A stretch of DNA of 13,439 nt from Clostridiales bacterium (GCA_019420065.1 JAHZHX010000060.1:1-13439), one strand, 5' to 3'. Shown: positions 1 to 7,030, counted from the first letter of the stretch. Notes: generated by a model from the sequence alone, not told the origin. Program-made: numbers and translations.

Positions 1-29
1 TGCGCCCCTTCATTGCATCCCGGCAATGA
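1..29 (+). repeat. Tail of a dispersed repeat (inverted match to window end)
   Basis: Bases 3-21 are a perfect 19-nt reverse-complement match to bases 13188-13206, where the related sequence runs on into a structured repeat. The rest of this copy would lie to the left, outside the window. A short hairpin (7-bp arms, 10-16 and 23-29) is also present. Only the edge is visible, so its full extent is unknown. Confidence 0.5.
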
Positions 30-53
30 TGTACCCACTTTGTTGATGGTCTG

Positions 54-107
54 AATACGGTGAGAATGCTCGTCATTCTCACCGTATTTGTTTATGTTTG
101 TCTTTTA
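54..107 (+). terminator. Rho-independent terminator-like hairpin, plus strand
   Basis: A perfect 15-bp inverted repeat (arms 54-68 and 74-88, 5-nt loop) is followed on the plus strand by a T-rich tract reaching about 106. The T tract lies only on the plus-strand side, so it probably ends a rightward gene located before the window. The stem contains an AT-flanked ACGGTGAGAATG core. Confidence 0.65.
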
Positions 108-108
108 C

Positions 109-138
109 AGCAGACGCGATGATCGTCTGCTTTTTATT
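109..138 (+). terminator. Second terminator-like hairpin, plus strand
   Basis: Arms 109-116 and 124-131 form a perfect 8-bp stem with a 7-nt loop, followed by a short T run (131-135). It sits in tandem behind the hairpin at 54-88. Read from the minus strand it lies about 40 bp beyond the stop of the ATPase gene, so it could also weakly terminate that gene, but the U tract favours the plus strand. Confidence 0.55.
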
Positions 139-177
139 CCGCGCAAAGTTCAAATCCCTGCAGTAAAGGGCGTCAAT

Positions 178-1377
178 TCAATACGCACCGCTCAACAGAA
201 AATCCGCCAAATGCATGATCCTTACGCCGTTGATGTTGCCCGCGGCAAGCTCGTCGAGCGTCACGACATATTTGGGGTAGTGGTCTTTGATTTCAAGCAG
301 GTTGGCCACCTCGCGGTCGGATTCCTCCGGCAGCTTGCGGCACGCCTGCACGTAGATGCGCTCGTCGCGCCGTACCGCCACAAAGTCGATTTCTTTCGTT
401 TCGTTCTTGCCGATATACACCTCGTAGCCTCTTCGGCGAAGCTCAAAGTACACGATGTTTTCCAGCATTGCGGCAACAGACTTCGGATTGAAGCCCATCA
501 TGCAATATTTCAGGGAAGCGTCGGCCAGATAGAATTTCTCCTGCGTTTTCAGCACGGATTTTCCTTGCAGGTCGTATCGCTGGCAACGATAGATCACAAA
601 GGCTTTTTCCAGCCATTCCAGATAGTTATATACCGATTCCACCGAAAGAGAACGCCCCTCGCTTTTCAGGAATTTCACGATGGCGTTTGCGGAAAAGGTC
701 TTGCCGACATTTTCAACCACATACTTCACGACACGGTTGAACAGGTCAAAGTTCGTAATGCTGTGCCGCTTCGTTATGTCGCTGGTGATAACGGAATGGT
801 AAATGCCCTCGACGATCTGATAGGCCGCGCCCTCGTCAAAATTGCCCAGCGCAACGATCGGAAAACCGCCCATGCGGATATACTCGACAAGCAGCTCCTT
901 CGGCGTGCGTCCGCTTGCCTTTTTGAACATCCTGTACTCGGCAAAGGACAGCGTAAACACGGGGATGGAGATATACCGTCCCGTCAGGTAGGTGGATATT
1001 TCGCTTGACATCAGCCTGGAGTTGGAGCCGGTCACATAAATATCCGTATTGGCGTTTTCCAGCAGGCTGTTGACGGCCTTTTCCCAGCCTGTGATTTCCT
1101 GCACCTCGTCAAGCAGAAGATAGTAACGCTCGCCGTCCGTCATTTTCGCTTTAATGCCGTTGTACATATCCTTGTCGGTCATACCGTCGTCAAGATCCTC
1201 CGAGGTATAACGCATGCTGACAATGTGATCGGCGGAAACGCCGCTTTTGATCAAATCGTCCCGCAGCATATCTAAAATCGTGGATTTCCCACAGCGGCGA
1301 ATACCCGCAAGGATTTTCACCAGCGGCACGTCCCGATAGGTTTTCAGCAAATCCAAATAGTAAGGTCTAACGATCAT
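178..1377 (-). CDS. AAA-family ATPase with DUF4143 C-terminal domain
   Basis: This 399-residue protein belongs to the widespread 'ATP-binding protein, DUF4143' family of AAA-like P-loop ATPases. A Walker A motif GIRRCGKS lies at residues 25-32, and a Walker B motif YYLLLDEVQE ends around residue 94 with D90 and E91. The C-terminal part (roughly 185-390) matches the DUF4143 pattern, including the segment KNETKEIDFVAV typical of its nuclease-like fold. Length is normal for the family. The start is supported by AGGAGG (plus-strand 1385-1390) 7 nt upstream of ATG and by a promoter behind it. The family's cellular role is not established; many members are accessory or horizontally moving genes. 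It stands alone, convergent with nothing visible, and is probably monocistronic. Confidence 0.9.
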   Translation of the reverse strand: MIVRPYYLDLLKTYRDVPLVKILAGIRRCGKSTILDMLRDDLIKSGVSADHIVSMRYTSEDLDDGMTDKDMYNGIKAKMTDGERYYLLLDEVQEITGWEKAVNSLLENANTDIYVTGSNSRLMSSEISTYLTGRYISIPVFTLSFAEYRMFKKASGRTPKELLVEYIRMGGFPIVALGNFDEGAAYQIVEGIYHSVITSDITKRHSITNFDLFNRVVKYVVENVGKTFSANAIVKFLKSEGRSLSVESVYNYLEWLEKAFVIYRCQRYDLQGKSVLKTQEKFYLADASLKYCMMGFNPKSVAAMLENIVYFELRRRGYEVYIGKNETKEIDFVAVRRDERIYVQACRKLPEESDREVANLLEIKDHYPKYVVTLDELAAGNINGVRIMHLADFLLSGAY

Positions 1378-1398
1378 ACCATCGCCTCCTTTACTGTC

Positions 1399-1427
1399 AG
1401 TATATCCAAAAAGTTCTAATCAATCAA
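1399..1427 (-). promoter_or_regulatory. Sigma-A type promoter of the ATPase gene
   Basis: On the minus strand TTGATT (1422-1427) and TATACT (1399-1404) are separated by 17 bp. The ATG lies about 20 bp further on, with a consensus Shine-Dalgarno between. Spacing and hexamers are near consensus for sigma-A; no operator was seen. Confidence 0.7.
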
Positions 1428-1500
1428 TAGTTTTTGCTTTAATTCCATAAAAACTTTTCATTCCTGGATTCTTTTTAGGGCTTCCCGTATGCTTTTCTCA

Positions 1501-1535
1501 TACAAAAAGCGGTACGAGTTTTCCCCGTACCGCTT
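1501..1535 (-). terminator. Rho-independent terminator of the DUF421 gene
   Basis: A 10-bp perfect stem (arms 1507-1516 and 1526-1535, GC-rich, 9-nt loop) is followed on the minus strand by a T run (complement of 1504-1508). It lies about 36 bp past the stop codon of the DUF421 gene, in the correct orientation for it. Confidence 0.8.
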
Positions 1536-1571
1536 ATGGGCAAATATTTTTTCGGATGATCGCGCATTATG

Positions 1572-2261
1572 TCATGACGATTGCCCTGCTTTTCCCTGCC
1601 GCTGCTCCACCGGATAGCAGGTCAGGTTCTTCTCCCGGTCGCACACCGCCAGAAAGATCTCCCGCGCGCTGTGATAGCCCTGCGCCTTCAGCTGTTTGTC
1701 CAACCAGTTGTGATCCAGCCCCATGCGGTGCAGGTTCTCCCCCAGTACGCGCCCGTCCAGGATCAGCTCGGTGGAAATGTATTCGGCCTCGGGCGACAGG
1801 GACAGATCCTCGGGCGTGGCCGGGCGGCGGGCGCTGACCGGCAGGATGGACAGCTGACCGTTGCCCTCAAACACCGCCGTCTGGATCGCGCCCAGGTCGA
1901 AATATCCCTGCGCCCGGCACATGCTCATAAACTCGCTCAGCTCCAGCTTGGCGCGGCGCATGTTCTCCCGGAAGATCTGGCCGTTGTCCATCACGATCAC
2001 CGGCGTGCCGGAAAGAAAACGGCGCAGGCGCGGGCGCTTCATTGACAGAAGCGTGATGCCAAACGTCATCAGTCCGTATATCGCCATGGCCAGCAGCGGC
2101 TGCAGGGGTTCTTCCAGCTCGGTCGCCATCTCGGCGGCGATAGAACCGATCGTGATCCCCGAAATATAGTCAAACGAGCTTAGTTGGGCAATCTGCTTGC
2201 GCCCGCTCAGCTCGGCCAGCGCGAAGACAACGCTCGTTACAATAATTTGCAGGTATTCCAT
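1572..2261 (-). CDS. DUF421 (YetF/YrbG-type) membrane protein
   Basis: This 229-residue protein has a hydrophobic N-terminal part (about 1-75, probably two or three membrane helices) and a soluble C-terminal DUF421 domain. Family-typical strings include ELSGRKQIAQLSSFDYISGI and TIGSIAAEMA near the N terminus, then GTPVIVMDNGQI and ...FEGNGQLSILP. The start is placed at the internal ATG 2259-2261 because GGAGG lies 7 nt upstream; the longer frame to 2303 would add 14 residues without a better site. DUF421 proteins are common in Firmicutes, some linked to spores, but their biochemical function is unknown. It is divergent from the glycosyltransferase gene and has its own terminator at 1501-1535. 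Confidence 0.9.
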   Translation of the reverse strand: MEYLQIIVTSVVFALAELSGRKQIAQLSSFDYISGITIGSIAAEMATELEEPLQPLLAMAIYGLMTFGITLLSMKRPRLRRFLSGTPVIVMDNGQIFRENMRRAKLELSEFMSMCRAQGYFDLGAIQTAVFEGNGQLSILPVSARRPATPEDLSLSPEAEYISTELILDGRVLGENLHRMGLDHNWLDKQLKAQGYHSAREIFLAVCDREKNLTCYPVEQRQGKAGQSS

Positions 2262-2353
2262 TTGCTGTCCTCCGTTTTTATCATAGGATGCGCCGGATCG
2301 CACATTTTATCCCCGCGCGCATACGCTGATAACAGCGAAAGGAGCGATCAAGC

Positions 2354-3424
2354 GTGAAATACCGCGTTTATGTATATGCCATCAGTAAAAATGAGGAAAA
2401 ATTTGCCGCCCGCTGGTATGCCTCCATGAGCGAGGCCGACGGCGTGTTTGTGCTGGACACCGGTTCGACCGACGATACCGTGGCTCGCCTGCGCGAGCTT
2501 GGCGCCACGGTGCGGGAAACAACCGTTTCCCCCTGGCGCTTTGACACGGCGCGCAATCTCTCCCTGGACATGGTGCCCGATGACGCGGATATCTGTGTCT
2601 GCACCGATCTGGACGAGGTGTTCAGCCCCGGCTGGCGCGCTCAGTTGGAAAAAGCCTGGCAAAGCGGCGCGCGGCAGGCGCGCTACAAGTACGTATGGTC
2701 TTTCCGTGAGGACGGCAGCGAGGGCACGGTGTTCTATATCGATAAGATCCACGCCCGCACCGGCTTTTATTGGAAAAATCCCGTACACGAGGTGCTGTGC
2801 TGCCAGTCCGGCGAGCCTGCCCGCGTGCTGTGCGAGGATATGCAGCTGAATCATTATCCCGACGCGGGCAAGTCCCGCGCCCAGTATCTGCCGCTGCTGG
2901 AGCAGGCCGTGGAGGAGGATCCGCTCAACGACCGCAACATGCACTACCTTGGCCGCGAATACATGTTCCACGGCCGTTGGGATGACTGCATCCGCACCCT
3001 CAAGCGTCATTTGCGTTTGCCCTCCGCCACCTGGCGCGACGAGCGCTGCGCCTCCCTGCGCTTCATTGCCCGCGCCTATGGGCAAAAGGGAAACGTTTAC
3101 GATCAGGAACGCTACCTCCTGCGCGCGGCGGGCGAAGCGCCCTCGCTGCGCGAGCCGTGGCTCGATCTGGCGCGCTTTGCCTACGGCCAGGGCGACTGGG
3201 ACGGCGTTTTATGCTATTGCCAGCGGGCGCTGCGCATCGTGGACCGTCCCCGCACCTATATCAGCGAAGAAGCCTCCTACGGCGCGCTGCCCTACGACCT
3301 GCTTTCGCTGGCCTGTTATCATCTGGGGCTGCGGGAGCGCGCGCTGGACGCGGTGCGCCAGGCGGTCGCGCTTGCGCCCCATGACGAACGGCTACAGGAA
3401 AATCTGCGCATCATGGAACAATAG
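2354..3424 (+). CDS. Family 2 glycosyltransferase with TPR-like C-terminal repeats
   Basis: The 356-residue protein starts at GTG 2354, supported by AAAGGAG (2338-2344) 9 nt upstream. The N-terminal GT-A domain carries the GT2 pattern: AISKNEEKFAARW (9-21), VLDTGSTDDT (33-42) and the metal/nucleotide-binding DLDE (85-88). A segment after residue ~190 consists of paired helices (ARAYGQKGNVYDQERYLLRA, LARFAYGQGDWDGVLCYCQR, ACYHLGLRERALDAVRQAV) like tetratricopeptide repeats. This architecture occurs in small cytosolic GT2 proteins of Clostridia that modify surface polymers or proteins; donor and acceptor cannot be predicted here. No signal peptide or membrane segment is seen. It is followed within 20 bp by the composite repeat. 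Confidence 0.88.
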   Translation: MKYRVYVYAISKNEEKFAARWYASMSEADGVFVLDTGSTDDTVARLRELGATVRETTVSPWRFDTARNLSLDMVPDDADICVCTDLDEVFSPGWRAQLEKAWQSGARQARYKYVWSFREDGSEGTVFYIDKIHARTGFYWKNPVHEVLCCQSGEPARVLCEDMQLNHYPDAGKSRAQYLPLLEQAVEEDPLNDRNMHYLGREYMFHGRWDDCIRTLKRHLRLPSATWRDERCASLRFIARAYGQKGNVYDQERYLLRAAGEAPSLREPWLDLARFAYGQGDWDGVLCYCQRALRIVDRPRTYISEEASYGALPYDLLSLACYHLGLRERALDAVRQAVALAPHDERLQENLRIMEQ

Positions 3425-3443
3425 CGATAGACAGGGAAACGCC

Positions 3444-3504
3444 AGGGAGGCGGCTTTGCAGGCCAAAGCCCCTCCCTTAAACCCACCCGAAAGCCAATCG
3501 GTTT
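3444..3504 (+). repeat. Repeat module A, copy 1: strong hairpin plus conserved tail
   Basis: Bases 3444-3477 form a long hairpin (AGGGAGG then GGCTTTG, pairing with CAAAGCC then CCTCCCT), starting 20 bp behind the glycosyltransferase stop. It is followed by a conserved tail (3482-3503, CCCACCCGAAA.CCAATCGG) also found at 10170-10190 and, inverted, at 6881-6901. There is no poly-U tract, so it is not a textbook terminator, though its position suggests a 3'-end or insulating role. Confidence 0.75.
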
Positions 3505-3673
3505 GAAAGGGGGTTACATGCTTGACAGCAGGGGGAATCCGGTCGCTTTGCGATGCCAGGAATGCCAGCATTCCCGCATCGCGTCGCTTCCCGGCCGCGG
3601 CTGCGCCGCTTTCGCATTCGCTGCGCGAATGCGCCCCCCTGCCTTGTGGTCTATTACGCAGCAAAAAACAACC
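3505..3673 (+). repeat. Repeat module B, copy 1
   Basis: GC-rich non-coding sequence with small hairpins: GCGGCTGCGCCGC (3597-3609) and CGCATTCG...CGAATGCG (3613-3633). The 3597-3620 block recurs exactly at 10289-10312 and, with one mismatch, inverted at 6807-6830. The surrounding order (GGGGTTA..., GGCAGGG..., then this block, then CCCCTGCC) is shared with the copy at 10191-10351. Confidence 0.7.
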
Positions 3674-4330
3674 GAGGCGCGCGGGGGGCGCAGCGATGCT
3701 GCGCAAAGCGGCAAAGCCGCAGCCGGGAAGCAAGACGGTTCATGGAGATGCTTGCATCGCCTGAACCGGCGCGCGACCGGCCCTCCCCCGCCGCCGTCAT
3801 AAAGGAAACGGTACTTTCTTTGAGCCAAAGAAAGTACCAAAGAAACCATGTGGACACTGTAAATCACACGTCCCCGTTTTTCTCACTACAAAAACCGGCT
3901 GCCGGAAAGCACTCCGACAGCCATTTGCATACAAGCGAGGCGCGCGGGGGTGCGCAGCGATGCTGCGCAAAGCGGCAAAGCCGCAGCCGGGAAGCAAGAC
4001 GGTTCATGGAGATGCTTGCATCGCCTGAACCGGCGCGCGACCGGCCCTCCCCCGCCGCCGTCATAAAGGAAACGGTACTTTCTTTGAGCCAAAGAAAGTA
4101 CCAAAGAAACCATGTGGACACTGTAAATCACACGTCCCCGTTTTTCTCACTACAAAAACCGGCTGCCGGAAAGCACTCCGACAGCCATTTGCATACAAGC
4201 GAGGCGCGCGGGGGTGCGCAGCGATGCTGCGCAAAGCGGCAAAGCCGCAGCCGGGAAGCAAGACGGTTCAGGGGGATGCTTGCATCGCCTGAACCGACGC
4301 GCGACCGGCGTATCCCCCGCGACCGTCATC
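3674..4330 (+). repeat. Tandem repeat array, 264-bp unit, two full and one partial copy
   Basis: Units begin at 3674, 3937 and 4201; the GCGCAGC anchor recurs at 3688, 3952 and 4216 (period 264). Units 1 and 2 look identical except for a small change in the G run near the start. Unit 3 matches until about 4269 and then drifts to the version found at the inverted copy. Each unit carries hairpins GCGCAGC-GAT-GCTGCGC and GCGGC-AAA-GCCGC, a CGGTTCA...TGAACCG stem around GATGCTTGCATC, and (units 1, 2) the 12-bp stem-loop. Several frames stay open because 264 is divisible by 3; none has a convincing start or protein-like composition, so the array is taken as non-coding. Confidence 0.85.
3810..3838. 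repeat. 12-bp perfect stem-loop, type 1, unit 1 (also 4074-4102)
   Basis: Arms GGTACTTTCTTT (3810-3821) and AAAGAAAGTACC (3827-3838) enclose a 5-nt loop. The same hairpin occurs at 4074-4102. Next to it is AAAGAAACC, which extends the sequence symmetry on one side only and so gives the module a direction. Confidence 0.8.
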
Positions 4331-4402
4331 TACGCAAACCCCTTCCAACGCCCACGCCGGTTTCTTTGTTTCTTTCTTTGACGCAAAGAAAGAAACGTTC
4401 CC
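4331..4402 (+). repeat. Right end of composite repeat with type 2 stem-loop
   Basis: This end carries a 12-bp stem-loop (GTTTCTTTCTTT 4368-4379, AAAGAAAGAAAC 4385-4396, loop GACGC). The sequence from about 4209 to 4400 matches the reverse complement of 6565-6765 with only scattered differences, so this marks the right boundary of the element. It abuts the promoter of the PHP gene. Confidence 0.75.
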
Positions 4403-4405
4403 CCC

Positions 4406-4435
4406 TTGCGCTCGCGGGACAAATGGGCGTATACT
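4406..4435 (+). promoter_or_regulatory. Probable promoter of the PHP gene
   Basis: TTGCGC (4406-4411) and TATACT (4430-4435) are 18 bp apart, about 50 bp upstream of the PHP start. The -35 begins 10 bp beyond the last stem of the composite repeat, so promoter and repeat edge are adjacent. The -35 is only a fair match. Confidence 0.5.
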
Positions 4436-4485
4436 GATGCGGGCAAACGCAACGCCCCACTAAAGCAGCAAAGGATGGGAGCAAG

Positions 4486-5271
4486 ATGGCCTATCTTTAT
4501 GAAACGCACCTGCACACCGAGCAGGGCAGCGCCTGCGGCAAAGCGCCCGGGCGCGACCACATCCGCAAATACAAGGATCTGGGCTATGCCGGCATTATGG
4601 TTACCGATCATTTTTTCCACGGCAACTGCCGTCCCGACCGCGGCCTGCCCTGGACGCAGTGGGTGGACGAGTACTGCCGCGGCTATGAGGACGCGCGCGA
4701 GGAAGGCGAAAAGCAGGGGCTCCAGGTGTTTTTCGGTCTGGAGGAACGCTTTGACTGGGACGAATGGCTGGTCTACGGCCTGGATAAAAGCTATCTGCTG
4801 GCGCACCCGGACATCCGCGAGTGGTCGCGCGCGGACTGGCTCCAAAACGTGCGCGCGGCAGGCGGCTGTATCGTGCAGGCGCATCCCTTCCGCGTGCGCG
4901 ACTATATGAACTCGATCTCGCCCTGCCTGGGCGTGGACGGCGTGGAAATCTGCAACGCGGGCAACAGCGCCGAGATGGACGGCTGGGCGGCGCGCTACGC
5001 GGCAAGGCTCGGGGTGTTTACCTCGGCGGGCAGCGACATTCACTGGCCCGCTCACCGCATGGGAGAGGACGTATTCGGCGTGGCCTTTGAGCAGCCGCTG
5101 ACCGGCGTGGCCGATTATGTCCGCGCCGTGCGCGAAAACGCGCCGCACGCGCTGCGCATTCCCGCCGGGCGCGATCTGCCCAGCGATACGGTCCCCGTCT
5201 TTGACCGCCCCTGCACCGTCTATTCCCGCACGGGCGAGAGGACGCCGCTTCTTCCCGAAAGCATCTTTTAA
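4486..5271 (+). CDS. PHP-domain metal-dependent phosphoesterase
   Basis: This 261-residue protein has the PHP fold metal-ligand motifs in order: ETHLHT (H8, H10), VTDHFF (D41, H42), GLEE (E86), QAHPFR (H133) and AGSDIH (D184, H186). The family hydrolyses phosphate esters, for example histidinol phosphate or nucleoside bisphosphates, with two or three bound metal ions. The substrate of this short stand-alone PHP protein cannot be decided. There is no signal peptide, so it is cytosolic. ATG 4486 has GGGAG 4 nt upstream, which is close, with AAGGA further back as an alternative. It has its own promoter and the next gene, pyrE-like, also has one, so they may be independent. Confidence 0.85.
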   Translation: MAYLYETHLHTEQGSACGKAPGRDHIRKYKDLGYAGIMVTDHFFHGNCRPDRGLPWTQWVDEYCRGYEDAREEGEKQGLQVFFGLEERFDWDEWLVYGLDKSYLLAHPDIREWSRADWLQNVRAAGGCIVQAHPFRVRDYMNSISPCLGVDGVEICNAGNSAEMDGWAARYAARLGVFTSAGSDIHWPAHRMGEDVFGVAFEQPLTGVADYVRAVRENAPHALRIPAGRDLPSDTVPVFDRPCTVYSRTGERTPLLPESIF

Positions 5272-5274
5272 GGA

Positions 5275-5304
5275 TTGACCGCATCCTGTTTTTTCCGTTA
5301 TAAT
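5275..5304 (+). promoter_or_regulatory. Strong sigma-A type promoter of the pyrE-like gene
   Basis: TTGACC (5275-5280) and a perfect TATAAT (5299-5304) are 18 bp apart. Transcription would start near 5311, right at the Shine-Dalgarno, giving a very short leader. That leaves no room for a PyrR-type attenuator before the start codon. Confidence 0.75.
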
Positions 5305-5328
5305 AGGTATAAAGGATGTGATTTTTCC

Positions 5329-5886
5329 ATGGAAGCGAATTTTTTCAAGGACCTGCTTTCTTCCACCCATGCCCTGCGCGCCGGTCATTATGTCCGTTCC
5401 AGCGGCAGGCATTCCGATTATTACGTCCAGTGCGCCCTTCTTTTGCAGGAGCCGGGCGCGGCGCGCGGCGTTTGCAATGCCATCGCCCGCCGGTTTGAGG
5501 ACTGCGGCGTGCAGCTTGTGTTCTCGGCCGCCGCGGGCGGCGTGATCGCGGGCTACGAGGTGGCCCGCCAGCTGGGCGCGCGCATGATCTATGCCGAACG
5601 GCGCGACAACGCGCTCACCCTGCGGCGCGGGTTTGCCATCGCCCCGGGCACGCGCGTGCTGATCGTGGAGGACGCCGTCGCCACCGGCCACAGCGTGCGC
5701 GAGCTGATGGAGATCGTCCGCGCCATGGGCGGAGAGGTCGTCGGCGTGGCCTGCCTGATCGATACCGCGGACGGCAAGCGCGACTTTGGCTGCCCCTATC
5801 TGCCCCTGTACATCCAGCCGGTCGCGTCCTATCCCGCCGCGGAGTGCCCCCTATGCCGGCAGGGGCTCCCGCTGGACAATGCATGA
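5329..5886 (+). CDS. pyrE: Orotate phosphoribosyltransferase (PyrE family)
   Basis: This 185-residue type I phosphoribosyltransferase would convert orotate and PRPP to orotidine-5'-phosphate in pyrimidine synthesis. It shows GHYVRSSGRHSDYYVQCALL (19-38), the hood region, AAAGGVIAGYEVAR (67-80) and the PRPP loop LIVEDAVATGHS (111-122). A family-typical tail ECPLCRQGLPL (172-182) follows. The start is ATG 5329: the longer frame begins with TTG inside the promoter's -35. AAGGA lies 12 nt upstream, a longish spacing. Oddities: the loop reads VATG where ITTG or VTTG is usual, and the protein ends right after GLPL without the usual KPGS-type tail. No other pyr genes are nearby; a salvage or orphan PRTase is an alternative. 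Confidence 0.82.
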   Translation: MEANFFKDLLSSTHALRAGHYVRSSGRHSDYYVQCALLLQEPGAARGVCNAIARRFEDCGVQLVFSAAAGGVIAGYEVARQLGARMIYAERRDNALTLRRGFAIAPGTRVLIVEDAVATGHSVRELMEIVRAMGGEVVGVACLIDTADGKRDFGCPYLPLYIQPVASYPAAECPLCRQGLPLDNA

Positions 5887-5901
5887 CAAGGAATCAGCCA
5901 T

Positions 5902-6561
5902 ATGCATCTTTTTGATATCATCGGGCCGGTCATGATCGGCCCCTCGTCCTCGCACACGGCAGGCGCGGCGCGCATTGGGCGTGTTGCGCGCATGCTGCTG
6001 GACGAGGACGTGCGTTTCGCCCGCATTCTCTTTCACGGCTCCTTCGCCAAGACCTGGGAAGGGCACGGCACCGACCGCGCCATCATCGGCGGCCTGCTGG
6101 GGCTGGCGGTGGATGACGCGCGCCTGCGCAGCAGCCGCGAGCTGGCCCGCGCGCAAGGCATGACGTACCGGTTTGAAACCGTGCAGCTGCGCGCCGCTCA
6201 CCCCAACACCGTAATCATTGAGGCGCAGGGCGTCACCGGCAAACAGGTGCGCGTGCAGGCGGCCTCGGTCGGCGGCGGCAGCATCCGCGTACAGTACCTC
6301 AACGGCATGGAGGTCGGCTTTTCCGGCGAGCGCACCACCCTCATCATCCAGCATCGGGACGCGCCGGGGGCGATCGCCGCCGTCAGCCGCATGCTGGCGG
6401 AGGAAAATACCAACATCGCCACCATGCGCGTGTTCCGTGAAAAGGCGGGGGGACGAGCCGTGATGGCGCTGGAGCTGGACAGCCTGCCTTCCGAAGCGCT
6501 GCTTGCGCGCCTGCGCGCGGTCGAGGGCTTTTCGGGCGTGACACTGCTGCGCAGTTTGTAA
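5902..6561 (+). CDS. sdaAB: L-serine dehydratase, iron-sulfur-dependent, beta subunit
   Basis: The 219-residue protein opens with the signature FDIIGPVMIGPSSSHTAGA (4-22) of the serine dehydratase beta domain. It closes with an ACT domain (about 148-219, TTLIIQHRDAPGAIAAVSRM and following), which may sense serine. With SdaAA it deaminates L-serine to pyruvate and ammonia in the cytosol. Length matches the Firmicutes subunit. ATG 5902 has AAGGAA 8 nt upstream and lies 15 bp behind pyrE, so it is likely cotranscribed from the pyrE promoter. Normally sdaAA follows immediately; here 494 bp of repeat DNA come between. Confidence 0.93.
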   Translation: MHLFDIIGPVMIGPSSSHTAGAARIGRVARMLLDEDVRFARILFHGSFAKTWEGHGTDRAIIGGLLGLAVDDARLRSSRELARAQGMTYRFETVQLRAAHPNTVIIEAQGVTGKQVRVQAASVGGGSIRVQYLNGMEVGFSGERTTLIIQHRDAPGAIAAVSRMLAEENTNIATMRVFREKAGGRAVMALELDSLPSEALLARLRAVEGFSGVTLLRSL

Positions 6562-6564
6562 CGA

Positions 6565-6901
6565 GGGGGAAGACGTTTCTTTCTTTGCGTCAAAGAAAGA
6601 AACAAAGAAACCGACGTTGGCGTTGGAAGGCGAGCACGTAAAGGACGGCCGCGGGGGATACGCCGGTCGCGCGTCGGTTCAGGCGATGCAAGCATCCCCT
6701 GAACCGTCTTGCTTCCCGGCTGCGGCTTCGCCGCTTTGCGCAGCTGTCGCTGCGCCCCCCCGCAGGCCTTTGTTATCGGCAAACAGGCAGGGGACGCATT
6801 CGCAAGCGAATGCGGAAGCGGCGCAGCCGCAGGCGCGAACCGGTGCTCCCCTGCCGCCAATCCCGCGTCCAACATCCAAAACCGATTGGTTTTCGGGTGG
6901 G
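6565..6901 (-). repeat. Composite repeat, copy 2, inverted, between sdaAB and sdaAA
   Basis: Read on the minus strand this has the same module order as 3444-4400. Tail of A: 6881-6901, an exact 21-nt match to 10170-10190. B: 6781-6830. The C hairpins: about 6710-6762. One D unit ends in the type 2 stem-loop (6575-6586/6592-6603). The D part is the version of unit 3 at 4201-4400, not that of units 1 and 2. It begins within 10 bp of the sdaAB stop. The A hairpin itself is missing. No open frame here has a ribosome site and gene-like composition. Confidence 0.8.
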
Positions 6902-6916
6902 GTGCGGGGCGGGGCG

Positions 6917-7030
6917 CATATAGGAACAAACCCCTTGCGGGTTTGTGACGCGGCAGCAGCCAATGCGGCTTGCGCAGTGGCGCGCCTGGCACTTGCCAGG
7001 CGCGCGGACAGGAGCAAAAGCCGCCGCCCT
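6917..7030 (+). repeat. Second repeat type with two hairpins, leader of sdaAA
   Basis: Two stems are evident: ACAAACCC/GGGTTTGT (6926-6933, 6939-6946) and a very stable 11-bp GCGCGCCTGGC/GCCAGGCGCGC with ACTT loop (6980-6990, 6995-7005), followed by GACAGGAGCAAAAGCC. The same order of elements (TATA, CAAAC hairpin, TGGCGCGC hairpin, ACA.GGAG) is visible on the minus strand at 13190-13320. It would form the untranslated leader of sdaAA if transcription reads through. No poly-U follows. Confidence 0.55.

Noticed and set aside
88..1008. 306-codon plus-strand frame opposite the ATPase gene
   Set aside because: It is an antisense shadow of the DUF4143 ATPase, whose motifs, ribosome site and promoter are clear on the minus strand.
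3674..4330. CRISPR array
   Set aside because: The repeating unit is 264 bp with no short direct repeats separated by unique spacers, and no cas gene is present.
3553..4437. 294-codon open frame through the tandem repeats, with an 88-residue repeated peptide
   Set aside because: It stays open because the 264-bp unit is a multiple of three and GC-rich. Other frames on both strands are also open, the peptide is rich in Arg/Ala/Ser with no domain, no convincing ribosome site precedes it, and it covers palindromic stems.
4330..5691. 453-codon minus-strand frame over the PHP and pyrE genes
   Set aside because: It is a shadow: both plus-strand genes have intact catalytic motifs and proper starts.
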